A DNA stretch of 34,756 bases from Bradyrhizobium sp. GTDB lineage: Bacteria > Pseudomonadota > Alphaproteobacteria > Rhizobiales > Xanthobacteraceae. Made by a program: the position numbers and the translations under genes. Of the stretch, positions 16,284-23,241 are shown piece after piece. Numbering within the stretch: the stretch's first letter is position 1; each line of letters opens with the position of its first letter. The stretch spans positions 1-34,756 of the forward strand of contig NZ_JAURXB010000223.1 of the NCBI RefSeq assembly GCF_030654605.1, written 5' to 3'. The notes below the pieces were generated by a model. That model did no database searches, had not been told where the DNA came from, and saw nothing but the letters and a program-made list of their open reading frames with translations.

Positions 16284-17021
16284 ATGGACAGTCTCATCAA
16301 ATCCTCATCACTGGCCGGCCTCGCGCCGGACACCATTGCCATCTCGAACGTCAACCTCTCGCTCGGTACGGGCGCGGCGCGCGTTCATATCCTCAAGGAT
16401 ATCAGCCTGCGGGTCGCTCCAGGCGAAGCGATCGGCCTGATCGGCCCCTCCGGGTCAGGAAAATCCACCCTGCTGATGGTGATGGCGGGATTGGAGCGTC
16501 CTGACAGCGGAGAGGTGGTGGTCAGCGGCACCCCGTTCAATGCCCTCGGCGAGGACGCGCTGGCGCGCTTTCGCGGCCGCCAGGTCGGCATCGTGTTCCA
16601 GTCGTTTCATCTGATCCCGACCATGACGGCGCTGGAAAATGTCGCGGTGCCGCTGGAACTCGCCGGCAATCCCGATGCGTCCCGGCGCGCGGCGCACGAG
16701 CTGACGTCGGTCGGTCTCGGCGACCGCCTGCATCATTACCCCACCCAATTGTCCGGTGGCGAACAGCAGCGCGTCGCACTGGCCCGCGCGCTGGCGCCCG
16801 ATCCGGCGATCCTGGTGGCGGACGAGCCCACCGGCAATCTCGACGAAGCCACCGGCAAGCAGATCGTCGATCTCCTGTTCACCAAGCATGCCGAGCGCGG
16901 CATGACCCTGGTGCTGGTGACTCACGACACCTCGCTGGCGCAGCGCTGCGACCGCGTGGTGCGGCTGCGCTCCGGCCGGATCGACAACACCCAGCCGGCC
17001 GATAAAGAAGCCGCTTCATGA
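16284..17021 (+). CDS. ABC transporter ATP-binding protein, YbbA/LolD-like
   Basis: A 245-residue ATPase with Walker A GPSGSGKS (54-61), the Q-loop (FQSFH about 105-109), signature LSGGEQ (156-161) and Walker B ILVADEP (D180, E181). It belongs to the MacB/LolD/YbbA-like group that partners FtsX-type permeases. The ATG at 16284 starts MDSLIKSSS; an earlier ATG at 16273 is out of frame. Its last four bases overlap the start of the permease gene (ATGA), so the two are a coupled pair. Divergence from tesA, as in E. coli ybbA, makes it the likely YbbA orthologue. The transported substrate is unknown. Confidence 0.9.
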   Translation: MDSLIKSSSLAGLAPDTIAISNVNLSLGTGAARVHILKDISLRVAPGEAIGLIGPSGSGKSTLLMVMAGLERPDSGEVVVSGTPFNALGEDALARFRGRQVGIVFQSFHLIPTMTALENVAVPLELAGNPDASRRAAHELTSVGLGDRLHHYPTQLSGGEQQRVALARALAPDPAILVADEPTGNLDEATGKQIVDLLFTKHAERGMTLVLVTHDTSLAQRCDRVVRLRSGRIDNTQPADKEAAS

Positions 17022-19612
17022 GTCTTGTCAGGACCGCCGAAGGCATGGCCGCCGAACCCGCCTCCGGCGGCAGCCGCGGGGCTTCGCTCGCCTTGCGTTA
17101 CGCCCTGCGCGAATTACGCAGCGGCCTGCGCGGCTTCTATGTGTTCATCGCCTGCATCGCGCTCGGCGTGATGGCGATTGCCGGAGTCGGCTCGGTGGCG
17201 GCTAGCCTCAGCGACGGGCTGGCGCGCGAGGGCCGCACCCTGCTCGGCGGCGACGTCGCCTTCTCCCTGATCCAGCGCGAGGCCAAGCCGGACGAAATCG
17301 CGTTTCTGCGATCGCGCGGCGAGGTATCCGTGGCGGCAACGCTGCGCGGCATGGCCCGCACCGGCGATGGCCGTCTCGCCTTGGTCGAGCTCAAGGCGGT
17401 GGACGGCGCCTACCCGATGCTCGGCGAACTGACGCTCAAACCCAAGATGCCGGTGGCGGATGTGCTGGCGGAGCGGGATGGTGCGTTCGGCGCGGCGGCC
17501 GATTCGATTCTGCTGGCGCGGCTCGATCTCAAGATCGGTGACCGCATCTCGGTCGGCAATGCGACATTCCAGATTCGCAGCGTGGTCTCGGCCGAGCCGG
17601 ACAAACTGGCCGGCGGCGTCGGGTTGGGCCCGCGATTCCTGGTCAGCGAAGCCGGCCTGCGCGCCACCGAATTGCTGCAGCCGGGCAGCCTGGTGCGCTG
17701 GATCTACCGGGTAAGACTGCCCGATACCGCCGCCAATGATCGCGCCGCGACCGCGCTCGCCAACGATGCACGCAGCACCCTGCCCGAGGCCGGCTGGGAG
17801 ATTCGCAGCCGCGGCAACGCCTCGCCGCAACTCGAACGCACCATCAACCGCTTCACCCAGTTCCTGACCCTGGTCGGCCTCGCCGCTTTGCTGGTCGGCG
17901 GCGTCGGCGTCGCCAACGCCGTCAAGAGCCACATCGATCGCCGCCGCGACGTCATCGCCGCCTTCAAGGCGCTGGGCGCCACCGGCCGCGACGTCTTCAC
18001 CATCTATCTGACCCAGGTGGTCGTGCTCGCCACCGTCGGCTCGGTGATCGGCCTCGTCGCCGGCGCGGCACTGCCCTTCGCCATCGTGGGCGTGTTCGGC
18101 AAGCTGTTGCCGCTGCCGGTGGTGCCGGCGCTGCATCTCGATGAGCTCGCGCTGTCGTTCGTCTACGGCCTGTTGACCGCGCTCGCCTTCGGACTGTGGC
18201 CGCTCGGCCGGGTGCATGACGTCCCGGTGGCGGCGCTGTTCCGCGAGGCGGTCAGCAGCGAATGGCATCGCCCGCGCTGGGGTTATCTGGTGCTGATGGC
18301 TGCCGTGATCGCGCTGCTGATCGCGGTGGCGATCGGGCTGGCCTATGACAAGCGGGTCGCGGCGGTGTTCGTGGCCTCCTCGATCGTGGTGTTCGCGCTG
18401 CTGCGCGGCATCGCCGCCGGCCTGATGGCGCTGGCGCGACGCCTGCCGCGCACCCGCATCACCATGCTGCGGCTGGCGATCGCCAATATCTACCGGCCCG
18501 GCGCGCTGACGCCCTCGGTGGTGATGTCGCTCGGGCTCGGCCTCGCGGTGCTGGTCACCATCACCCAGATCGACGGCAATCTGCGGCGGCAATTCCTGGC
18601 GGCGTTGCCCGACCGCGCGCCGTCGTTCTATTTCATCGATATTCCGACCGGCGAGTCCGGGCGCTTCGACGCCTTCCTGAAGCAGACCGCGCCGCAATCG
18701 ACCGTCGAGGACGTACCGATGCTGCGCGGCCGCATCGTCGGCGCCCGCGGCGTCAAGGCCGAAGACCTCAAGCCCTCGTCCGATATCGCATGGGTGCTGC
18801 AGAGCGACCGCGGCCTGACCTATACCGGCGAAATCCCCAAGGGATCCAAGGTGGTCGAGGGCCAATGGTGGCAGGCTGATTATGCCGGTCCGCCGCTGGT
18901 CTCGATCGAGAAGAAAATCGCCGACGGACTCGGAGTGACGATCGGCGACGAGATCGTCGTCAATGTGCTCGGCCGCGACATCAAGGCCAGCATCGGCAAT
19001 ATGCGCACCGTGGACTGGCAGGGCCTCGGCATCAATTTCGCGCTGGTCTTCTCGCCCAACGCCTTCAAGGGCGCGCCGCATACCCATATCGCGACCCTGA
19101 CCGAGGCCCACCCGGACCCGGCCGGCGATGCCCGGATCGTCAAGGCGGTGGCCGACGCCTTCCCGATGGTGACCAGCGTGCGGGTCCGCGAGGCGCTCGA
19201 AACCATCGGCACGGTCGTGACCAACCTGGTGCTGGCGATCCGCGGCGCCAGCATCGTGACCCTGATATCGGCCATTCTGGTGCTCGGCGGCGCGCTGGCC
19301 GCCGGCCACCGCCACCGGGTCTACGACGCCGTCATTCTGAAAACCCTGGGCGCCACAAGGGCACGGCTGCTCGGCGCCTACGCGCTGGAATATCTGATGA
19401 TCGGCTTTGCCACCGCGATTTTCGGGGTGATCGCCGGTTCCGTTGCCGCCTGGCTGATCGTGACCCGGCTGATGACGCTGAGTTTCATCTGGCAGGCCGG
19501 CAGCGCCGCCGGCGTGGTGGCAGCGGCGCTGATCGTGACGGTGGGCCTCGGGTTGCTCGGCACGCTGCTGGCGCTGAACCAGAAGCCGGCTACCGTGCTG
19601 CGGAATTTGTGA
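17018..19612 (+). CDS. ABC transporter permease, YbbP-like (two FtsX domains)
   Basis: An 864-residue membrane protein. There is a membrane helix near 35-60, a large extracytoplasmic region to about 280, a first FtsX-type membrane block at about 285-420, further helices at about 425-480, a second periplasmic-type region at about 530-730, and a second FtsX block at about 740-860. A repeated signature is visible: AAFKALGATGRDV in the first block and AVILKTLGATRARL in the second. It overlaps the ATPase gene by 4 bases. Together they form a MacB-superfamily transporter, probably for a hydrophobic or envelope substrate; the link to TesA is from conserved neighbourhood only. Confidence 0.9.
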   Translation: MSLVRTAEGMAAEPASGGSRGASLALRYALRELRSGLRGFYVFIACIALGVMAIAGVGSVAASLSDGLAREGRTLLGGDVAFSLIQREAKPDEIAFLRSRGEVSVAATLRGMARTGDGRLALVELKAVDGAYPMLGELTLKPKMPVADVLAERDGAFGAAADSILLARLDLKIGDRISVGNATFQIRSVVSAEPDKLAGGVGLGPRFLVSEAGLRATELLQPGSLVRWIYRVRLPDTAANDRAATALANDARSTLPEAGWEIRSRGNASPQLERTINRFTQFLTLVGLAALLVGGVGVANAVKSHIDRRRDVIAAFKALGATGRDVFTIYLTQVVVLATVGSVIGLVAGAALPFAIVGVFGKLLPLPVVPALHLDELALSFVYGLLTALAFGLWPLGRVHDVPVAALFREAVSSEWHRPRWGYLVLMAAVIALLIAVAIGLAYDKRVAAVFVASSIVVFALLRGIAAGLMALARRLPRTRITMLRLAIANIYRPGALTPSVVMSLGLGLAVLVTITQIDGNLRRQFLAALPDRAPSFYFIDIPTGESGRFDAFLKQTAPQSTVEDVPMLRGRIVGARGVKAEDLKPSSDIAWVLQSDRGLTYTGEIPKGSKVVEGQWWQADYAGPPLVSIEKKIADGLGVTIGDEIVVNVLGRDIKASIGNMRTVDWQGLGINFALVFSPNAFKGAPHTHIATLTEAHPDPAGDARIVKAVADAFPMVTSVRVREALETIGTVVTNLVLAIRGASIVTLISAILVLGGALAAGHRHRVYDAVILKTLGATRARLLGAYALEYLMIGFATAIFGVIAGSVAAWLIVTRLMTLSFIWQAGSAAGVVAAALIVTVGLGLLGTLLALNQKPATVLRNL

Positions 19613-19895
19613 CAAATTGAACAGGTGGCCGCAGGGTTAACGCGGACTGCCGCGAACCGGCCGTTTACGGGGAGTTTCAGCACTCCCGCGTTGGGCGCCG
19701 CCGGATAACATGCCGCAGAGCGACATTCAGCCGCGCGTGGAAGCTTGCAGTGAATGTGTTAGTTTCCCACATGCCAATCGGGTCAGACGCCGGCTTGTTG
19801 ACGCGAATGAGTGTCAGACGAGACGGTATCTGAGATAGTTTCTAGCTGGCGTCGCAAACCCTTGCTCCGCCGGGCCAACAAATGGGAATTCGACC
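19613..19895. other. Gene-free stretch upstream of the BI-1 gene
   Basis: 283 bases without a supported gene. It contains the hairpin GGGAGT-TTCAGC-ACTCCC (19670-19687), which may end the permease transcript, although no T run follows. The rest is likely to carry the promoter of the Bax-inhibitor gene; a TTGACG at 19798-19803 has no convincing -10 partner. Confidence 0.4.
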
Positions 19896-20711
19896 ATGTC
19901 GGACCTAGACCGCAACTACGCTTCTCCTTTCGGCCGGGCCGCCGGGCACATTGACGCTGCGACCGTCGATGCCGGTCTGCGCTCATACATGCTGAGCATT
20001 TACAACTACATGGCGATCGGCCTGGCCATCACCGGCCTCGCGGCGCTCGGCGTCTATAAATTCGCCGTCACCAGCGACATGGCCGAGGCGTTCAGATCGG
20101 CAACCGGTCAGGCTTTCCGGGTCGCCGAAGGCCAGTTCCTGACCTCGTTCGGCCACATGATGTTCGCGAGCCCGCTGAAATGGGTGTTCATCCTGGCGCC
20201 GCTCGCCATGGTGTTCGCGATCTCGTTCGGCATCAACCGGCTCAAGCCCGCCACGGCACAGCTGATGTTCTGGGCGTTCGCGGCGCTGATGGGCATCTCG
20301 CTGTCGTCGATCTTCCTGGTGTACACGCACACCTCGATCGTTCGGGTGTTCTTCATCACCGCGGCGACCTTCGGCGCGTTGAGCCTCTACGGCTACACCA
20401 CCAAGCGTGACATGAGCGGCATGGGCTCGTTCCTGATCATGGGCCTGTTCGGCATCATCATCGCGAGCGTGGTCAACATCTTCCTCGGAAGCTCGATGTT
20501 GCAGTTCATCGTGTCGGTCGTCGGCGTGCTGGTGTTCGCGGGCCTCACCGCCTGGGATACCCAGCGGCTGAAGAACGAGTACATCTACGGCTACGCGTCG
20601 GAAGGCGGTGAAGTGGCAGAACGTGCGGCGATTACCGGCGCATTGTCGCTCTACCTGAACTTCATCAACCTGTTCACGCTGCTGCTGCAGCTGCTCGGTC
20701 AGCGCGACTGA
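19896..20711 (+). CDS. Bax inhibitor-1 / YccA family membrane protein
   Basis: A 271-residue membrane protein of the BI-1 (TMBIM) family with seven predicted helices spread from about residue 35 to the end, starting after a short soluble N-terminus with FGRAAG. Family features are visible in SLSSIFLVYTHTSIVRVFFITAATFGALSLYGY and the C-terminal TAWDTQRLK (Asp in the last third) with NLFTLLLQLL. Bacterial members such as BsYetJ behave as pH-sensitive calcium leak channels, others (YccA) interact with FtsH; the role here is unknown. A strong terminator follows 25 bases after the stop, so it is probably a single-gene unit. Confidence 0.92.
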   Translation: MSDLDRNYASPFGRAAGHIDAATVDAGLRSYMLSIYNYMAIGLAITGLAALGVYKFAVTSDMAEAFRSATGQAFRVAEGQFLTSFGHMMFASPLKWVFILAPLAMVFAISFGINRLKPATAQLMFWAFAALMGISLSSIFLVYTHTSIVRVFFITAATFGALSLYGYTTKRDMSGMGSFLIMGLFGIIIASVVNIFLGSSMLQFIVSVVGVLVFAGLTAWDTQRLKNEYIYGYASEGGEVAERAAITGALSLYLNFINLFTLLLQLLGQRD

Positions 20712-20736
20712 CCGCTCGCTCAAGCGGAGTAATTCG

Positions 20737-20768
20737 AGCCCCGGCCTTGCGGCCGGGGCTTTTCTTTT
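20737..20768 (+). terminator. Rho-independent terminator after the BI-1 gene
   Basis: A perfect 10-bp stem AGCCCCGGCC/GGCCGGGGCT closes a TTGC loop (20747-20750) and runs into TTTCTTTT. It lies 26 bases after the stop codon and is a textbook intrinsic terminator. Confidence 0.92.
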
Positions 20769-20770
20769 GC

Positions 20771-20791
20771 GTGGAGTAAAATAATCTCCAC
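20771..20791 (+). promoter_or_regulatory. Inverted repeat directly before the GNAT start codon
   Basis: GTGGAG-TAAAATAAT-CTCCAC ends 3 bases before the ATG at 20795. The only purine-rich GGAG is inside its left arm, too far from the ATG for normal spacing. The loop includes TAAAAT, close to a -10 box, which would make the message nearly leaderless. It could be an operator, a translational hairpin, or chance. Confidence 0.4.
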
Positions 20792-20794
20792 ACC

Positions 20795-21325
20795 ATGCAA
20801 ACTCTCGAGATCAGACCCACCACCGCGGCCGACCTGCCCGCCATCACCGGGATCTACGAACACGCGGTCCGCTACGGCACCGCGACCTTCGAGCTGATCC
20901 CGCCCGACCTCGCCGAGATGACCCGGCGCTTCGGCGTGCTGATGGAAGGCGGCTTCCCCTATTTCAGCGCCACAATGGAAGGCCAGTTGATCGGATACGC
21001 CTATGCAGGCGCCTACCGGCCACGGCCGGCCTATCGCTTCACGGTGGAAAATTCGGTCTACCTTCAACCGTCAATCCACCGGCGCGGGGTGGGCTTGCAA
21101 TTGCTGCAACGGCTGATCGCCGAATGCGAAGCCCGCGGCTATCGCCAGATGATCGCGGTGATCGGCGATTCCGCCAACGCCGGATCGATCGGCGTGCATA
21201 CCAAATGCGGATTTCAGATGATCGGGACCCATCCCGATGTCGGCTTCAAATTCGGCCGCTGGCTCGACACCGTGATGATGCAGCGCGCGCTGGGCGATGG
21301 CGGGGGCACGCTGCCGGCAGGTTGA
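20795..21325 (+). CDS. GNAT N-acetyltransferase, phosphinothricin-acetyltransferase-like
   Basis: A 176-residue GNAT acetyltransferase close to the Pat/Bar-like group that acetylates the amino group of phosphinothricin, methionine sulfoximine or related amino acids. Visible are the IYEHAVRYGTATFE start of the substrate region (20-33), YAYAGAYRPRPAYRFTVENSVYL (68-90), and the acetyl-CoA loop RRGVG (96-100). The FKFGRWLDTVMMQ segment near the C-terminus is also typical. The chromosomal members are usually housekeeping detoxification enzymes. No ordinary ribosome site is seen; an inverted repeat abuts the start codon. It is separated from the BI-1 gene by a strong terminator. Confidence 0.9.
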   Translation: MQTLEIRPTTAADLPAITGIYEHAVRYGTATFELIPPDLAEMTRRFGVLMEGGFPYFSATMEGQLIGYAYAGAYRPRPAYRFTVENSVYLQPSIHRRGVGLQLLQRLIAECEARGYRQMIAVIGDSANAGSIGVHTKCGFQMIGTHPDVGFKFGRWLDTVMMQRALGDGGGTLPAG

Positions 21326-21332
21326 ATTACGC

Positions 21333-21472
21333 TTCCTCATGGTGAGGAGTGCGTCCGGTCAGCGCGCTTGCGCTGCCCGGTGCACGTCTCGAACCATCTG
21401 GCACATTGCCCGCTGCCATCCTTCGAGACGCCGCGCGAAAACGCGCGCGGCTCCTCAGGATGAGGATCTCAG
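21333..21472. repeat. Palindromic repeat, CCTCATCCTGAGGAG / CGTCTCGAAGGATG type
   Basis: Two tandem units: a variant unit CCTCATGGTGAGGAG ... GTCTCGAACCAT (to about 21399) and a standard unit CATCCTTCGAGACGC ... GCTCCTCAGGATGAGG with an inner CGCGCG-rich hairpin. Same family as 29062-29160 and 30381-30488. It fills the gap between the GNAT gene (+) and the DUF2794 gene (-), which converge. Confidence 0.75.
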
Positions 21473-21476
21473 GGTT

Positions 21477-21848
21477 TCACACCACGGCCAGCTTGCGGTC
21501 GATCACCAGCAGCACGCGATCGAGTTCATGGCCGCGGCGCAGGATCAGCCCGCTCGCCGAGATCACGCTGTAGATTCCCTGCTTGCGCGCCAGCCGCGGA
21601 TCTTTCTCGATCCGGTAGATCGGAACTTCCGAGGCGCGGCGGAACACCGAGAACACCGCGCGGTCTTTCAGAAAATCGATGGCGTAGTCGCGCCATTCGC
21701 CGTCGGCGACCATGCGCCCGTACAGATTCAGAATGCGATTGAGTTCGATACGATTGAATGTCACAAGGCCCGGCAGCGGACTCGCAGCGACATTGCGCGC
21801 CGCCGCGCGCGTTTCGCTTGGATCAGCTTCCTCCGACATTGAGCTCAT
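21477..21848 (-). CDS. DUF2794 domain protein
   Basis: A 123-residue protein nearly fully covered by the alphaproteobacterial DUF2794 family: FNRIELNRILNLYGRMVADGEWRDYAID in the first half and VPIYRIEKDPRLARKQGIYSVI with a RRGHELDRVL tail in the second. Function is unknown. The first ATG (21848) is favoured over the one three codons later because AGGAGG lies 7 bases upstream. The leader is unusual: four copies of a 16-base tandem repeat run up to and into the ribosome site. No membrane segment or signal peptide is visible, so it is likely cytoplasmic. Confidence 0.88.
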   Translation of the reverse strand: MSSMSEEADPSETRAAARNVAASPLPGLVTFNRIELNRILNLYGRMVADGEWRDYAIDFLKDRAVFSVFRRASEVPIYRIEKDPRLARKQGIYSVISASGLILRRGHELDRVLLVIDRKLAVV

Positions 21849-21856
21849 GGGCGCCT

Positions 21857-21920
21857 CCTGTCATCTCCAGGACCTGTCATCTCCAAGACCTGTCATCTGA
21901 AACACCTGTCATCTGAAAGA
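21857..21920. repeat. Four-copy 16-bp tandem repeat in the DUF2794 leader
   Basis: Exact 16-base period, copies at 21857, 21873, 21889 and 21905. The core CCTGTCATCT is identical in all four, and the last six bases vary (CCAGGA, CCAAGA, GAAACA, GAAAGA). Read on the gene's strand each unit contains AGATGACAGG. The unit nearest the gene contributes the first half of its AGGAGG ribosome site. Confidence 0.9.
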
Positions 21921-22083
21921 CATGATCGCGCCAACCGGGCGCGGCTGCAAGAGGTCCCGGCGATCGAATTCACCCGCGACCGAAGGTTACAGCCCCGCAA
22001 AACATCGTCACGGGAACGTTAGCGGAATCATAATACCGCCCTACTTCCGCCAAGCGACCGCCCTTTCGGGTTGCGATAAATAA

Positions 22084-22215
22084 ATCCTGCGTTGGCCCGG
22101 TCCTTTCAGCTCCGGATTCCTCAGCCCCCAGCCCCCCGGGGCAGTCGGGATCGGGCCTGTTCGCAGGATAGTTTATCCCCATACTGGGCCAACGAAAGTT
22201 GGTCCTTTTTCTTTT
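22084..22215 (+). ncRNA. Candidate structured RNA ending in a strong terminator
   Basis: The gene-free stretch 21849-22335 contains, on the plus strand, a long rod-like fold: ATCCTGCG (22084-22091) pairs with CGCAGGAT (22162-22169); inside it GGCCCGGTCCT (22094-22104) pairs with GGGATCGGGCC (22147-22157) allowing two G-U pairs; inside that CTCCGG (22110-22115) pairs with CCGGGG (22136-22141). An intrinsic terminator follows at 22186-22215. No plus-strand gene ends or begins close enough to explain the terminator. Further dyads upstream (GCGGAA/TTCCGC at about 22022-22050) suggest the transcript may start earlier. I could not match it to 6S, SRP, tmRNA or RNase P RNA. Confidence 0.45.
22186..22215 (+). 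terminator. Rho-independent terminator with GAAA tetraloop
   Basis: GGGCCAAC (22186-22193), a GAAA tetraloop and GTTGGTCC (22198-22205) form an 8-bp stem with one G-U pair, followed by TTTTTCTTTT. The T run is on the plus strand only, so it serves a rightward transcript although the flanking genes are both leftward. Confidence 0.85.
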
Positions 22216-22263
22216 GGGGGTGCGCGTGATTCCGGCGTCGACAGACGGCACGCTCACAAATGC

Positions 22264-22324
22264 CGTCATTCCGGGGGCGCGCGTAGCGCGAACCCTCAGA
22301 TGTGCAATTGCACACGGAATGACG
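22264..22324. repeat. Palindromic repeat, CGTCATTCCG type
   Basis: Arms CGTCATTCCG (22264-22273) and CGGAATGACG (22315-22324) enclose a GCGCGC-GTA-GCGCG dyad and the perfect 14-base palindrome TGTGCAATTGCACA (22301-22314). It abuts the 3' end of the DUF1223 gene. A half copy is present at 13469-13503. Confidence 0.75.
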
Positions 22325-22335
22325 TTCGGGAAATT

Positions 22336-23100
22336 TCAGTGCAGCGACGTGGACGCCGCCCCTAACATCGCGCCGGGCTTTTCCCGGCTGCCGCCCTGGA
22401 CAAACACAACTGCGGCATCGATGCCTTCGCGGGAAATATTCTCCAGCGGCACGGTCCAGCTGCCGGCAGAGCCATTCCAGTCGCCGACCTTGAGCAGGTT
22501 GCGCACCACATTGTAGTAGGTGACCTTCTGGCCGCGATTCTCGCCCTTGCCGATGGCAATCGGCACTTCCCTGGTGACCGAACAGATCCAGACTTCGCCG
22601 AGTGAGGCAGCGGCGCCTTTGGTCGAGGCCGCGACCGAAACCGTCACCTGCTTGCCGGCCAGCGTGATCGACACCGGCACCGACATCACGCCGTCCACCT
22701 TCGCGGTATCGCCGATCGCGCCGTCGATCCTGGCGCGATCGCTGCCGATCACCTGCACCGATCCATTGACGATGACCTGCGGTGTGTAGACGTTGCGATC
22801 GCCGCGCGCTGCCGAATAGGCTTTCTGCCGCGCGCTGAAGCGTGAATCCGCCAGCGTGTCCTTCCAGCCGAGATAATCCCAGTAGTCGATCGGCATGCTC
22901 AGCGCGATCACGTTGGGATCCCTGGCCAGTTCGCCGATGATCTTGTCGGCGGGCGGACATGACGAGCATCCCTGCGACGTGAACAGCTCGACCACCGCGC
23001 GCGGGTCGGCATGGGCGGGACGGATGATCGCAACGATGGCGCAGACGCCAAGCGCCCCCGACCACCGCGAAATAGAGTTATAGGCCATCAACACTGTCAT
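22336..23100 (-). CDS. DUF1223 family exported thioredoxin-like protein
   Basis: A 254-residue protein with a hydrophobic N-terminal segment (about 14-31, ending AHA) that looks like a signal peptide, then the DUF1223 core: VVELFTSQGCSSCPPADK with a C45-x-x-C48 pair at the position of a thioredoxin-fold redox motif, IALSMPIDYWDYLGWKD, and YTPQVIVNG, in which the Pro could be the cis-Pro equivalent. The rest is beta-rich. The family has no established function; a periplasmic thiol-disulfide role is inferred from fold and CxxC. It lies after acnA in the same direction, separated by 141 bases with a hairpin. Confidence 0.88.
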   Translation of the reverse strand: MTVLMAYNSISRWSGALGVCAIVAIIRPAHADPRAVVELFTSQGCSSCPPADKIIGELARDPNVIALSMPIDYWDYLGWKDTLADSRFSARQKAYSAARGDRNVYTPQVIVNGSVQVIGSDRARIDGAIGDTAKVDGVMSVPVSITLAGKQVTVSVAASTKGAAASLGEVWICSVTREVPIAIGKGENRGQKVTYYNVVRNLLKVGDWNGSAGSWTVPLENISREGIDAAVVFVQGGSREKPGAMLGAASTSLH

Positions 23101-23173
23101 ACCAAAGAACCGACCGGCATTCGCGTCAAGGCCATTAGGATCTGGCCGTCAGGATTTGCGGCTTGAACGCGCG

Positions 23174-23198
23174 AAGGCGGCCCTTCATAGGCCGCCTT
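23174..23198 (-). terminator. Likely acnA terminator hairpin
   Basis: A perfect 9-bp stem AAGGCGGCC-CTTCATA-GGCCGCCTT lies about 45 bases after the acnA stop. There is no real T run on the acnA strand, so termination may be weak or Rho-assisted. A small CTCAC/GTGAG dyad (23213-23228) lies closer to the stop. Confidence 0.6.
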
Positions 23199-23241
23199 CC
23201 CGTTACTCGCCACTCACTTAGCGGTGAGGCATCGATCACGA

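Noticed and set aside
15581..16354. Longer tesA start 40 codons upstream
   Set aside because: It would overlap the divergent ABC ATPase gene and bury the signal peptide; the ATG at 16234 begins a proper signal peptide with a ribosome site.
22084..22215. Identification of the candidate RNA as 6S, SRP, tmRNA or RNase P RNA
   Set aside because: The SRP apical GGAAGGAAGCAGCC type motif, a tmRNA tag frame with a TΨC-like arm, and RNase P core words are not visible on either strand; 6S could not be excluded but its usual neighbours are absent.
21970..22269. A 99-codon open frame on the minus strand covering the candidate RNA region
   Set aside because: No recognisable family, no good ribosome site, ends overlap the repeat at 22264-22324, and the DNA is rich in nested dyads and a plus-strand terminator that explain it better. 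Comparison with relatives could still revive it.
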